Below, piece after piece: positions 36,638-45,691 of a stretch of DNA of 64,000 nucleotides (position 1 is the stretch's first letter; the number at the start of each line of letters is the position of its first letter). A program made the position numbers and the translations under genes. Under the pieces are notes generated by a model. That model ran no database searches and was not told where the DNA came from. It saw only the letters and a program-made list of their open reading frames with translations. This stretch comes from Sulfurimonas sp. (GTDB taxonomy: Bacteria > Campylobacterota > Campylobacteria > Campylobacterales > Sulfurimonadaceae): positions 1 through 64,000 of the forward strand of contig JALSLJ010000010.1 in NCBI GenBank assembly GCA_026988315.1. Direction: 5' to 3'.

Positions 36638-37636
36638 TTACTGAGGAAACTTTGTTGGGATGACAAGGTTCATCTCTTTGCCCTCTAAAGTTCTTAAAAA
36701 AGCAACGATTTGTTCTATCTCATCTATATTTAAGCCTCTGTCAATTATAAGCGGAGATAAATTTTGTGTATCTGGATATCTTCCACCGTTCCCACAAATA
36801 GCTGTCGCTTCATGTAGGGTTTTTACTGAGCCATCGTGGAAGTAAGGCCATGTTTTTGTGATGTCTCTAAGAGTTGGAGTCTTCATCTCTCCAGTTCCTC
36901 TGCTTATCCCTTTTCTGATGTGAATCCGCCCTTTGTCACTATCACCTAAGCCAAGGTTATGAAAGCTTCCATCTGTAAAGTTAAAGCCACTATGACAATC
37001 AGTGCAACGACCTTTAGATCTAAAAAGGGTGAATCCATCTTTTGCATCTTGTGAGATTGCATTTTTATCACCTTTGATATATCTATCAAAAGCTGATTCA
37101 GTGGAGAGAATTGTTCTCTCAAAAGAAGCAATAGCCTTTGCTAGGGTCTCTTTAGTGATTTGTGCATTAGGGTAAGCCTCTTTAAAAAGTTTAACATACC
37201 CATCTATTTTTTTCAGTTTTGGTATAAGCTTATTGAGTGGCATATTCATCTCAACTACATTTTCTATAGGGCCTAAAGCTTGCTCTTCTAAGGAGTTTGC
37301 CCTTCCATCCCAAAACTGATGTTCTTGATATGCTGTGTTTATAATGGTTGGTGAGTTTCTAGGTCCCTGAGCACCATTATGACCTATAGCCTTTGGCAGC
37401 GCATCACTCCAGCCCATCTCAGGGTCGTGACAAGTGGCACAAGATATGTTGTTTGCACTTGAGAGACGCACATCAAAGTATAAAAGCTTACCAAGTGCCA
37501 CTCTTTTAGCTGTGAGTTGATTATCGTAGGGGGTGGGAACACTATTTGGCCTAAGCCATTGGGATGCCAGAGTATTGGCAAAAAGTGAACTTGTTGTAAG
37601 GAGAGCTAGCAGTAAGATTATTGTATTCATATTCAA
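36638..37636 (-). CDS. Di-haem cytochrome c peroxidase (MauG/CcpA family)
   Basis: A periplasmic enzyme reducing hydrogen peroxide with electrons from cytochrome c. Signal peptide at the N terminus; two c-type haem sites CATCHDPEMGWSD and CTDCHSGFNFTDG; the RNSPTIINTAYQEHQFWDGRANSLEEQALGPI segment is the family core. A possible distal Met/His region HNLGLGDSDKGR follows the second haem. 332 residues is typical. A minus-strand TATAAT lies 39 bases upstream. Confidence 0.94.
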   Translation of the reverse strand: MNMNTIILLLALLTTSSLFANTLASQWLRPNSVPTPYDNQLTAKRVALGKLLYFDVRLSSANNISCATCHDPEMGWSDALPKAIGHNGAQGPRNSPTIINTAYQEHQFWDGRANSLEEQALGPIENVVEMNMPLNKLIPKLKKIDGYVKLFKEAYPNAQITKETLAKAIASFERTILSTESAFDRYIKGDKNAISQDAKDGFTLFRSKGRCTDCHSGFNFTDGSFHNLGLGDSDKGRIHIRKGISRGTGEMKTPTLRDITKTWPYFHDGSVKTLHEATAICGNGGRYPDTQNLSPLIIDRGLNIDEIEQIVAFLRTLEGKEMNLVIPTKFPQ

Positions 37637-37674
37637 TCTTCAAGTTTTTTTTGTATTTTCAATGATTTTAAAAG

Positions 37675-37680
37675 ATTATA
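37675..37680 (-). promoter_or_regulatory. Probable -10 box for the cytochrome c peroxidase gene
   Basis: TATAAT on the minus strand 39 bases before the ATG at 37636. No clear operator was seen beside it. Confidence 0.5.
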
Positions 37681-37715
37681 ACAAAATATTTATATAGATT
37701 TACTTGAGAGAATCT

Positions 37716-37820
37716 CTAAAAAGCCTTAATTAAGTCCTGAGTCAAAATAGCTCTAACATCCAAAAAAGAAGGTTTTTTCGATAAAAAGCTTTGCACAGTG
37801 CTAAAGTGTAATATTTTCAC
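37716..37820 (-). CDS. Possible 34-residue small ORF downstream of glmU
   Basis: GTG start with GGAG six bases upstream, 18 bases after the glmU stop, reading MKILHFSTVQSFLSKKPSFLDVRAILTQDLIKAF and ending in TAG. It is too short for the ORF track. The good ribosome site and the spacing favour translation; the lack of any recognised family and the 34-residue size argue for caution. It could also be the decayed start of a lost gene. Confidence 0.35.
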   Translation of the reverse strand: MKILHFSTVQSFLSKKPSFLDVRAILTQDLIKAF

Positions 37821-37838
37821 GAAAATCTCCAAATGGTT

Positions 37839-39143
37839 TTATTTTTTTCCAAAAAATTTATAATAAAAACCTTTGAGTGTTTTCATTTTCATTCTGCTTA
37901 TAGCAAGAGAGCCTTTTTCAACTGTTCCACTAGTAACTGTGGTACAAGCAGCAATAATCACATCATCTTCAATCTTAACAGGTGCAATTAGCTGAGAGTC
38001 ACTCCCTATGAAAACATTTTTGCCTATGATGGTTTTGTATTTTTTGATTCCATCATAGTTGCATGTAATCACACCTGCACCTATATTTGTCCCCTCATCA
38101 ACTTGAGCATCCCCTATGTAGCTAAGGTGTCCCGCTTTTACACCTTTGAGTGTACTTTTTTTAATCTCAACAAAGTTTCCAACATGAGTATCTTCTAAGC
38201 ATGAAGCAGGACGGAGGTGTGCGAGTGGTCCAACATCCGAGTTTTTCACTATAGAGTCTTCAATAACACTTCCAGATTTTATATGAGAGTCTTTGATTAC
38301 AGTGTCTCCAGTTAAACGACATCCATTTTCAACTATACACTCACCCTCAAAAACTACACTCTCTTCTATGTAAGTAGTTTCAGGTAATTGCATAATTACA
38401 CCAGCACTCATCCAAGCAGTTTTAATTCTGTTTTGCATGATTATTTCAGAGTCTGCGAGATCTTTTTTAGAATTAACCCCTTTAAAGTGCTCCTCATCCA
38501 CTAAAAGAGGCACTATGCTTAGTCCATCCCCTCTAGCCATAGAAACAACATCCGTTAAGTAATACTCCTCTTGAGCATTATCGTTACTTAAAAGTGGAAT
38601 ATATTTTTCTATAACAGTTTTAGAAAATGCATAGATTCCAGCATTGACACTAGTCGTTTTAAGCTCATCAGATGAAGCGTCTTTTTGCTCAACTATTCGT
38701 TGCACTTGACCATCTTCAATAATAACACGACCATATCCATCAGGATTTTGTAAATCAAAAATAGACATGATGATGTCAGCATCTGTATCTAAAAAACCTT
38801 GCAAAGCTTCTGCAGTTATAAGTGGCATATCACCATTTAGAACTAAAACTTTTTCATTTTTTGGTGCAATGTTTTTCATTGCTCCACCAGTTCCAGGAAA
38901 GTTTTCTGCATCTTGTGTAACAAAAGTGATGTTGTCAAAAAAAGTACTTATCTGCTGAATAACTTCCTCTTTTTGGTGAGCAACAACAACACTTACATCG
39001 TTTGAAATCTCTAATGAAGCCTTAATGATGTGAAACAGCATAGGTTTTCCGCTAATACTATGAAGAACTTTTGCTTTAGGTGATTTCATACGGCTACCTT
39101 TTCCAGCAGCTAAAATAACTATACTTATTTTATTTTTATTCAT
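37839..39143 (-). CDS. glmU: Bifunctional UDP-N-acetylglucosamine pyrophosphorylase / glucosamine-1-phosphate acetyltransferase
   Basis: It makes UDP-GlcNAc for peptidoglycan and LPS. The uridylyltransferase half starts LAAGKGSRMKSPKAKVLHSISGKPM; the C-terminal half is a left-handed beta helix of hexapeptides (VENGCRLTGDTVIKDSHIKSGSVIEDSIVKNSDVGPLAHLRP) with the acetyltransferase region GDAQVDEGTNIGAGVITCNYDG. 434 residues is normal. It stands alone on the minus strand, divergent from motA. Confidence 0.97.
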   Translation of the reverse strand: MNKNKISIVILAAGKGSRMKSPKAKVLHSISGKPMLFHIIKASLEISNDVSVVVAHQKEEVIQQISTFFDNITFVTQDAENFPGTGGAMKNIAPKNEKVLVLNGDMPLITAEALQGFLDTDADIIMSIFDLQNPDGYGRVIIEDGQVQRIVEQKDASSDELKTTSVNAGIYAFSKTVIEKYIPLLSNDNAQEEYYLTDVVSMARGDGLSIVPLLVDEEHFKGVNSKKDLADSEIIMQNRIKTAWMSAGVIMQLPETTYIEESVVFEGECIVENGCRLTGDTVIKDSHIKSGSVIEDSIVKNSDVGPLAHLRPASCLEDTHVGNFVEIKKSTLKGVKAGHLSYIGDAQVDEGTNIGAGVITCNYDGIKKYKTIIGKNVFIGSDSQLIAPVKIEDDVIIAACTTVTSGTVEKGSLAISRMKMKTLKGFYYKFFGKK

Positions 39144-39290
39144 TATTTCTCATTTTTGTGATTTTAGTAATGAAATTGTACTCTATTTCGCATATTAATG
39201 AAACAAAATATTAAAAAAATTCTTTTTTAATGTTTAGCATAATATTTTTTGTGGTATCATAAGCCTAATTATAATTTGTAAGGTTATTGG

Positions 39291-40055
39291 ATGGATTTAG
39301 GAACGGTCATTGGTATAGTTTTGATTATGGCTCTTTTATTGGGAGCTATGTCAATGGGTGTTGGTGTTGGTGCATACATTGATATTCCATCTGTTTTAAT
39401 CGTTGTTGGTGGTAGTATCGGTGCGTTGATGATCTCTTTTAAGCCATCACAGATGAAAAACTTTGTAAAAGTTTTTATGATTGCTGTCAAACCACCTCAA
39501 GAGGATTTGGGTGAGCTTATTAAAAAGCTAGTTGAGTTTGCTACAAAAGCAAGAAAAGATGGGATACTCGCTTTAGAGAGTGAAGTTAATTCTGAGCCAA
39601 ATGAGTTTTTGAAAAAAGGTTTATCTATGGCTATTGATGGCAGTGAGCCTGATACAATTAGAGAACTTTTAGAGATAGAGATGGAGCAAACAAGTACTCG
39701 TCATAAGGTAAATGGTTCCATATTTAACAACTGGGCAGGACTTGCAGGGGCTATGGGTATGGTTGGTACGCTCATCGGTCTTGTTGCGATGCTTCTCAAT
39801 ATGGCAGATCCATCAGCGATTGGTCCATCAATGGCGGTTGCTTTACTTACAACAATGTATGGTGCTATTATTGGTAATGTATTTGGTACACCAATCTACA
39901 ATATATTAACTATTAGAAATGATGAAGAGACACAAGTAAAGGAGATGATTTTAGCTGGAATTATGTCAATTCAATCAGGAGATGCTCCTAGGGTTTTAGA
40001 GGCAAAACTTCTAAGTTATTTAGCTCCAAATGAGCGTATAAGCCAATTTGATTAA
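39291..40055 (+). CDS. motA: Flagellar motor stator protein MotA
   Basis: Part of the proton channel (MotA5MotB2) that powers rotation. Four membrane helices, with the TM3/TM4 signature WAGLAGAMGMVGTLIGLVAMLLNMADPSAIGPSMAVALLTTMYGAIIGNV and a cytoplasmic charged loop. The start is ATG 39291 with AAGG upstream. First gene of motA-motB-fliP. Several TATAAT-like boxes lie in the 147-base gap before it, and none can be singled out. Confidence 0.96.
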   Translation: MDLGTVIGIVLIMALLLGAMSMGVGVGAYIDIPSVLIVVGGSIGALMISFKPSQMKNFVKVFMIAVKPPQEDLGELIKKLVEFATKARKDGILALESEVNSEPNEFLKKGLSMAIDGSEPDTIRELLEIEMEQTSTRHKVNGSIFNNWAGLAGAMGMVGTLIGLVAMLLNMADPSAIGPSMAVALLTTMYGAIIGNVFGTPIYNILTIRNDEETQVKEMILAGIMSIQSGDAPRVLEAKLLSYLAPNERISQFD

Positions 40056-40070
40056 AAATGGACATAATTA

Positions 40071-40847
40071 ATGGCTAAGAAAAAATGTCCAGATTGTGAA
40101 GAGTGTCTCCCTGCTTGGCTAGCCGCTTTTGGAGATTTAATGTCTCTTCTTTTATGTTTTTTTGTTCTACTCCTCTCCATGTCAAGCATGGATACTAAAA
40201 AAGTATCTGAGGCAATTGGTTCACTCTCGGGTGCAATGAGTGTTTTAGAGGGTGGTACACAAACAGAAATCTCTAAAAAACGCTTACAAGAAGCAACTCC
40301 AATCGAAAATCAAGATGAAACAGTTGATATGGTAAACACGGTTTCTCAAGCAGTAATGGATGCAAATGAGATGATGGAAAAAGGTCATGGACCTACTATC
40401 TCTGTAGAGGAAGCTCAAGAGGGTTTTGTTATAAAACTACCAGCATCTCTACTTTTTAAATCAGGAAGTGCAACTATTGAAAGTGAGGATATTTTACTAT
40501 TTTTAAAGCGGATTGCTTTGATAATTGAAGAACTTCCAAACAACATGGTTGTAAGCGTAAAAGGTCATACTGATAATCTTGGACCTGGAAAAACAAGCCC
40601 TTTTAAAGACAACTGGGAGCTTTCCTCTGCAAGGGCTATCTCTGTTTTAAAAGAACTTTTACTTGATGGTGTTGATCCTCATCGCATAAGTGCAGCTGGA
40701 TATGCAGAGTTCTCTCCATTGGCGACAAATGCAACTAAAAGTGGGCGTGAAAAAAATCGTCGTGTAGAATTACACTTTTATGGTGAAAAATCTGATAATG
40801 TTGCTAAAGCAACAAGTTCCATACTCGACAAGGCGTCAGCTAAATAA
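40071..40847 (+). CDS. motB: Flagellar motor stator protein MotB
   Basis: One N-terminal membrane helix with the proton-carrying Asp (WLAAFGDLMSLLLCFFVLLLSM), a plug/linker region and a C-terminal OmpA-like peptidoglycan-binding domain (VSVKGHTDNLGPG, SSARAISVLKELL, GYAEFSPLATNATKSGREKNRRVE). The stop overlaps the fliP start by one base. Confidence 0.96.
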   Translation: MAKKKCPDCEECLPAWLAAFGDLMSLLLCFFVLLLSMSSMDTKKVSEAIGSLSGAMSVLEGGTQTEISKKRLQEATPIENQDETVDMVNTVSQAVMDANEMMEKGHGPTISVEEAQEGFVIKLPASLLFKSGSATIESEDILLFLKRIALIIEELPNNMVVSVKGHTDNLGPGKTSPFKDNWELSSARAISVLKELLLDGVDPHRISAAGYAEFSPLATNATKSGREKNRRVELHFYGEKSDNVAKATSSILDKASAK

Positions 40848-41581
40848 TGTTTAAGTTACTCATATTGGTTCTTGCCTTTGCCTCTGGCTTAGGTGCAGAA
40901 GCTGTCACTATCCCTACAATGAACTTTGAGCTTTCTGCTCCCAACACTCCTGAACAGCTTGTGAATTCACTCAATGTTTTAGTATTGCTTACGCTTCTTT
41001 TTTTAGCACCAAGTATGGTTCTTGTAATGACCACCTTTACTCGCTTTGTAATTGTGTTTGGTTTTTTAAGACAAGCACTTGGTACGCAACAAGTTCCACC
41101 AACTCAACTCTTAGTTATGCTTGCAATGATTTTGACATTTTATGTGATGGAACCTGTAGGAACAGAGGCATATGAGAGTGGAATTAAACCATATATAGCA
41201 GAAGAGATAGGCTATGAAGAGGCTTTTGATAAAACGACTCTCCCTTTTAAAAATTTCATGATTAGAAATACTAGAGAGAAGGATTTAGCTCTATTTTTTA
41301 GAATTAGAGAGATGGAAAATCCTGCAACTGTAGCGGATGTTCCACTCTCTATCATCATTCCAGCATTTGTTATTAGTGAGCTAAAAACAGCTTTTGAGAT
41401 AGGCTTTTTGCTCTTTTTACCATTTTTGGTAATAGATATGGTTGTAGCATCTATACTTATGTCTATGGGTATGATGATGCTCCCACCAGTAATGATATCT
41501 TTACCGTTTAAGATACTTATCTTTGTGCTTATAGATGGCTGGAACTTGCTTATAGGTAACTTGATAGCATCAATAAAATAA
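40847..41581 (+). CDS. fliP: Flagellar export gate protein FliP
   Basis: An inner-membrane component of the type III export gate. A cleavable signal (FKLLILVLAFASGLGAEA) is followed by four hydrophobic segments with the family motif FTRFVIVFGFLRQALGTQQVPPTQLL and the C-terminal FLVIDMVVASILMSMGMMMLPPVMISLPFKILIFVLIDGWNLL. 244 residues is typical. FliO (5931-6812) is its assembly partner, encoded far away. Confidence 0.97.
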   Translation: MFKLLILVLAFASGLGAEAVTIPTMNFELSAPNTPEQLVNSLNVLVLLTLLFLAPSMVLVMTTFTRFVIVFGFLRQALGTQQVPPTQLLVMLAMILTFYVMEPVGTEAYESGIKPYIAEEIGYEEAFDKTTLPFKNFMIRNTREKDLALFFRIREMENPATVADVPLSIIIPAFVISELKTAFEIGFLLFLPFLVIDMVVASILMSMGMMMLPPVMISLPFKILIFVLIDGWNLLIGNLIASIK

Positions 41582-41587
41582 ATAGGA

Positions 41588-42709
41588 TTGGTATTAAAAT
41601 TGGAATGTAGATATTTTGGAGAGTGTGGCGCTTGTAAGCTTTACAGTGATGGGTATGAAACACAGTTAAATAATAAAGCAGAGTTAAATAAAGAAAGGTT
41701 TTTACCATTTTTTAGTGGTGAAATTTCACTTTTTAAATCTCCAGAATCACACTATCGTTCCCGTAGTGAGTTTAAAATTTGGCATGATGGTGATGAAATT
41801 TTTTATGCGATGAATCACACTGATGGAAAAGGCGTAGTTTTAATTGATGCTTGTCCTCAGGTAAATGAACATATAGCACTCTTAATGCCAAAACTTTTAA
41901 AAACCATAAAAGAAAATGATATAGATTTTAAACTCTTTGGTGCTGATTTTTTAAGCTCTAGTAATGGGGAGATAGTTGTTTCACTTCTCTACCATAGAAA
42001 ACTAGATTCGGCTTGGCAGGAGGTAGCTCAAAATATCTCTTTAGAACTAGGTATCTATATAATAGGAAGAAGTCGCAAGCAAAAACTTGTTGTTGGACAA
42101 GACTATGTTACAGAGACTCTTTTAATTGATGGAGATGAGTATAAGTTCAAGCAGATAGAAAATAGCTTTACCCAACCAAATGCAAGAGTTAATGAGCAGA
42201 TGGTATCGTGGGCTATGAATAAGCTCTCAGATATTGGTGGAGATTTGCTTGAGCTATATTGTGGGGCAGGAAATTTTACTATCCCTTTTGCAAAAAAGTT
42301 TGATAAGGTTTTAGCAACTGAGATTTCTAAGTCCTCTATCAATGCTGCAAAAGCAAATATGCTTTTGAATGATGTTGTAAATATAGAGTTTGTTCGGATG
42401 AGCGTAGAGGAGTTTGTTCAGGCTCTTGATGGTGTTCGAGAGTTTAGAAGAATGAGAGAAATTGATATAGATAGTTACACTTTACAAACTATTTTTGTTG
42501 ATCCTCCTAGAAGTGGAATGGATAAAGCCTCTTGTGAGTTTGCTTCAAGACATAAAAATATTTTATATATCTCTTGTAACCCTCAAACTCTAGTAAGGGA
42601 CTTAGAGATACTTTGTAAAACACATAGTGTTATTGATATGGCTCTGTTTGATCAGTTTCCATATACCCATCATGTTGAGATGGGCGTTATGCTTGTCAAA
42701 AAGGTGTAG
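41588..42709 (+). CDS. trmA: tRNA (uracil-5-)-methyltransferase, TrmA type with iron-sulfur cysteines
   Basis: It makes 5-methyluridine at U54 of tRNA. HYRSRSEFKIWHDGDE, QIENSFTQPNARVNEQM, LLELYCGAGNFTIP, GVREFRRMREIDIDSY, DPPRSGMD and CNPQTL match TrmA closely, and there is no TRAM domain. Unlike E. coli TrmA, the N terminus has CRYFGECGACKLY (Cx5Cx2C), and a fourth Cys occurs in DACPQV, the four-cysteine set of the RlmC/RlmD iron-sulfur cluster. The track start is TTG 41588; TTG 41600 has better ribosome-site spacing. Confidence 0.92.
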   Translation: MVLKLECRYFGECGACKLYSDGYETQLNNKAELNKERFLPFFSGEISLFKSPESHYRSRSEFKIWHDGDEIFYAMNHTDGKGVVLIDACPQVNEHIALLMPKLLKTIKENDIDFKLFGADFLSSSNGEIVVSLLYHRKLDSAWQEVAQNISLELGIYIIGRSRKQKLVVGQDYVTETLLIDGDEYKFKQIENSFTQPNARVNEQMVSWAMNKLSDIGGDLLELYCGAGNFTIPFAKKFDKVLATEISKSSINAAKANMLLNDVVNIEFVRMSVEEFVQALDGVREFRRMREIDIDSYTLQTIFVDPPRSGMDKASCEFASRHKNILYISCNPQTLVRDLEILCKTHSVIDMALFDQFPYTHHVEMGVMLVKKV

Positions 42710-42710
42710 T

Positions 42711-43307
42711 ATGAGAGTTATACTTCTTTCGTTGATTTTAAGTGTATTTATATATGCAGATGAGATGCAAAGAATAGAGTCTATTGTAAATGATATTACA
42801 AAACTTAGAACTGATTATGAAGAGTGTAAAACAGAATTAAAATCTCAAGAAACAAAAAAAACAGCACCTAAAGTCTTTATTGATAAAACCAAAGAAATTA
42901 CATGTAAAAATGAGAAAAATCAAATAAAAAAACTTAAAAATATTTTAATAAGCAAAGATAAAGAGATATTAAATTTGAAAAAAGAAATTAATAATTTTAA
43001 AAGTATTATAATTAAAAAATTTGATAATTCAAATAAATTTCCAAAATTAATGATGAAGCCAGAGTATCAAAAGGATAGTAAAAAAATAGAAAAATTTAAA
43101 GCAAAGTCATTTCATTTGAAAAAAGATTCCTATATATATGATGCAAGAGATGGAAGAAAATTAGATAAGTGGTATAAAAACACAACTTTTACATCTAATA
43201 TAAAACATGGAAGATGGATAAAAATAACTGGATATTTTGTAGATAAAAAATGGCGTAAAGCTCAAAAAGAACTTTGGATTAAGCAAAACCATATAGTTCA
43301 AAAATAA
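42711..43307 (+). CDS. Exported coiled-coil protein with SH3-like C-terminal domain
   Basis: The ATG at 42711 starts a signal peptide (RVILLSLILSVFIYA); the track start 28 codons earlier lies within trmA and is unlikely. After the signal, residues 20-110 form a lysine-rich coiled coil, and the last 65 (FHLKKDSYIYDARDGRKLDKWYKNTTFTSNIKHGRWIKITGYFVDKKWRKAQKELWIKQNHIVQ) look like a bacterial SH3 domain. A cell-wall-associated periplasmic role is likely; no specific function is known to me. Confidence 0.7.
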   Translation: MRVILLSLILSVFIYADEMQRIESIVNDITKLRTDYEECKTELKSQETKKTAPKVFIDKTKEITCKNEKNQIKKLKNILISKDKEILNLKKEINNFKSIIIKKFDNSNKFPKLMMKPEYQKDSKKIEKFKAKSFHLKKDSYIYDARDGRKLDKWYKNTTFTSNIKHGRWIKITGYFVDKKWRKAQKELWIKQNHIVQK

Positions 43308-43327
43308 AATTTAATATATACTATTCA

Positions 43328-43333
43328 TATAAT
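43328..43333 (+). promoter_or_regulatory. Possible -10 box for the small ORF/recQ pair
   Basis: TATAAT in the AT-rich gap, 58 bases before the ATG at 43391. The AT-rich context makes chance occurrence possible. Confidence 0.35.
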
Positions 43334-43390
43334 TATAAGTTATATAAGTGTATTATGAAAGTAGAAATAAATTATTTAAAGGAGTTTATT

Positions 43391-43582
43391 ATGTGTATTC
43401 CTCATGGTGGTGTAGGTACAAAAGATAGTGGCTACATAGATGTTAAACCAAAAAAACATATAAAAAGAGTCTCTCAACAACAGTTTGAAAAGGGTGATCC
43501 TGATTTTATAGATGAAAGAATTTTTAAGAATAAACAGATAAATGAAAAAAAATCACTTTACAATCGTCTTTTTGGCAATTAA
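43391..43582 (+). CDS. Small unknown protein upstream of recQ
   Basis: 63 residues, MCIPHGGVGTKDSGYIDVKPKKHIKRVSQQQFEKGDPDFIDERIFKNKQINEKKSLYNRLFGN. The track start is 12 codons upstream, but the ATG at 43391 follows AAAGGAG at the right spacing. Hydrophilic and basic, no membrane segment. The stop overlaps the recQ ATG (TAATG), so the two are translationally coupled. No family recognised. Confidence 0.65.
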   Translation: MCIPHGGVGTKDSGYIDVKPKKHIKRVSQQQFEKGDPDFIDERIFKNKQINEKKSLYNRLFGN

Positions 43583-45675
43583 TGATAGATAAACTACTTA
43601 AAACAGTATTTGGACATGATGGTTTTAGAGCTTTTCAAAAAGAAGCAGTAGATACCATTTTAAATAAAAAAGATTTGATTACCATTTTGCCAACTGGTGG
43701 TGGAAAATCACTTTGCTATCAACTTCCATCACTTGTCATGGATGGAGTTACAATTGTCATATCTCCACTTATTGCCCTTATGCAAGACCAAGTAACGGCA
43801 CTCAAAAACAACTCCATAAAAGCAGAAATGATTAACTCTTCTTTAGATTTTGATGAGATACAAATGGTGATGTCAAAACTCAGAGCAGGGGAGATAAAAC
43901 TTCTATATATCGCTCCAGAGAGACTGAGTGCAAATGGTTTTGTAGATTTATTAAGAGAGTTAAATATCAACTTCTTTGTGATTGATGAAGCCCATTGTGT
44001 GAGTGAATGGGGGCATGAGTTTCGTGCTGATTATAGAAATTTAAACAGATTAAAGCAACTTTTCCCAGATGTAAGTATTGCTGCATTTACAGCAACTGCT
44101 ACACATAAAGTTCAAGAGGATATTGTAAAAACACTCAATCTCAATAATCCTACTCAATTAAGAGGAAAAACAAAACGAGACAACATCACTATATCTACAA
44201 AAAAAAGACTAGGTAATGGACGCAATCAACTTCTGGAATTTTTACAAAAACATAAAAACAATTGCGGTATAGTTTATGCCTTTAGCAGAAAAGATGTTGA
44301 TAGTACAGCAGAGTTTTTAAAAAAATGTGGCTTAAAAGTTGGAGCTTATCATGCTGGTCTTAGTAGTGAGATTAGAGATGGTATTTATAAAGATTTTGTG
44401 TATGAAAGGTTAGATATTGTAGTTGCAACCATAGCATTTGGCATGGGTATTGACAAGAGTAACATCCGTTTTGTTGTTCATATGAGTATGCCTAAAACTA
44501 TGGAGAATTATTATCAAGAGATAGGTCGAGCAGGGCGAGATGGTCTGGATGCTGAGACACTTTTACTCTATACAAAAGCAGATGAAGTTCAAAGACGGAT
44601 GTTAATTGATGATATCCCAAATAACGAGTATAAAGACCTATTGTATAATAAGCTCAATAAGATGTATAGCTATTCTAACTCATCTGAATGTAGGCATAAG
44701 ATGATTGCTAATTATTTTGATGATGAATTGGATGCTTGTGGTGATATTTGCGACAATTGCCAAAAAGGTGAAGTGCAAAAAGTGGATGTAACTCTTGATG
44801 CTATGAAACTTCTTTCTGCTTTTTATAGGTGTGAACAGAAGTTTGGGCTCATCCATGTTGTGGATGTGCTAAGAGGTTCAAAGAGTCAAAAGGTTTTACA
44901 GTTTAATCATGATAAACTCTCAGTGTATGGAATTGGGGCTGATAAAAGTAAAAATGAGTGGAGTGCAATAGCCGATAGACTTTTTGAAGTGGATGCTTTG
45001 GAGATAGGTGAGCATAGAGCTATAAAAATAAAAGCATTTGGATTTGAGATACTTCAAAAAAAAGCAAGTGTTGAGATTGATATAGACAAGTTAGGCGTGA
45101 AAACAAAAGAGAGTTCAATAGAGAATAAAAAAATAGTAAATGATCAAGTGTTTGAAAAATTCAGAGCACTAAGGTTAGATATTTCGACAAAATCAGAGGT
45201 TCCAGCTTATGTAGTGTTTTCAGACAAAGTTCTCTTAGAATTTTCCAAAAAACTTCCACAGACTAAAGGTGAAATGCTGAGTATAGATGGGGTTGGAGAG
45301 GTTAAATTTGAAAAATATGGAGAGGTGTTTTTAGAACTTTGCCACGAATTGAAAGCAAAAGAAAAATCACAAGAAAAACAACTGAAACCACTTTCTAAAA
45401 CTTATCTCGAAACATTGGCTTTAATTAAAAGTGAGCATAATATAGAAGATATTGTAAGTATAAGAGAACTACAGACCAATACCATTTTAGGTCATATAAT
45501 ACTTTTACATGAGCATAAAGAGATTAGTGATGACGAGAAAAATGATTTGATACAAAGTATAAGAGAAGAGTTCCATCCAGATATAAAAGAGTGGTGTGAA
45601 AAAGGGCTTAAAATATCCGACATCCAAGAGTTAAGGCAACAACTTGCTATTTATGAGAATTTATTTCTGAAATAA
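43582..45675 (+). CDS. recQ: ATP-dependent DNA helicase RecQ
   Basis: A superfamily 2 3'-5' helicase for recombination and fork repair. Motif I LPTGGGKSLCYQLP near residue 40, DEAH box VIDEAHCVSEWGHEFR near 134, motif VI QEIGRAGRDG near 312, a zinc-binding RecQ module (CRHK...CGDICDNC), an RQC winged helix, an HRDC domain (about 525-590) and a C-terminal HTH_40-like tail (LSKTYLETLALIKSEHNIEDIV). 697 residues, the long form. Confidence 0.95.
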   Translation: MIDKLLKTVFGHDGFRAFQKEAVDTILNKKDLITILPTGGGKSLCYQLPSLVMDGVTIVISPLIALMQDQVTALKNNSIKAEMINSSLDFDEIQMVMSKLRAGEIKLLYIAPERLSANGFVDLLRELNINFFVIDEAHCVSEWGHEFRADYRNLNRLKQLFPDVSIAAFTATATHKVQEDIVKTLNLNNPTQLRGKTKRDNITISTKKRLGNGRNQLLEFLQKHKNNCGIVYAFSRKDVDSTAEFLKKCGLKVGAYHAGLSSEIRDGIYKDFVYERLDIVVATIAFGMGIDKSNIRFVVHMSMPKTMENYYQEIGRAGRDGLDAETLLLYTKADEVQRRMLIDDIPNNEYKDLLYNKLNKMYSYSNSSECRHKMIANYFDDELDACGDICDNCQKGEVQKVDVTLDAMKLLSAFYRCEQKFGLIHVVDVLRGSKSQKVLQFNHDKLSVYGIGADKSKNEWSAIADRLFEVDALEIGEHRAIKIKAFGFEILQKKASVEIDIDKLGVKTKESSIENKKIVNDQVFEKFRALRLDISTKSEVPAYVVFSDKVLLEFSKKLPQTKGEMLSIDGVGEVKFEKYGEVFLELCHELKAKEKSQEKQLKPLSKTYLETLALIKSEHNIEDIVSIRELQTNTILGHIILLHEHKEISDDEKNDLIQSIREEFHPDIKEWCEKGLKISDIQELRQQLAIYENLFLK

Positions 45676-45691
45676 CAGACTAAAAAGTCTG
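45676..45691. terminator. Two-way hairpin between recQ and the rhodanese gene
   Basis: CAGACT-AAAA-AGTCTG, a perfect six-base stem exactly between the two convergent stop codons. On the minus strand it is followed by TTATTTC, a weak U-rich tail. Confidence 0.6.

Noticed and set aside
37789-37806. Hairpin-like CTTTGCAC/GTGCTAAAG after glmU
   Set aside because: The stem needs a bulge and leaves too small a loop; it also lies inside the possible 34-codon ORF.
39210-39231. Nine-base A/T inverted repeat ATTAAAAAA/TTTTTTAAT before motA
   Set aside because: Pure A/T composition in an AT-rich divergent gap makes it likely by chance, and it is not placed after a gene end.
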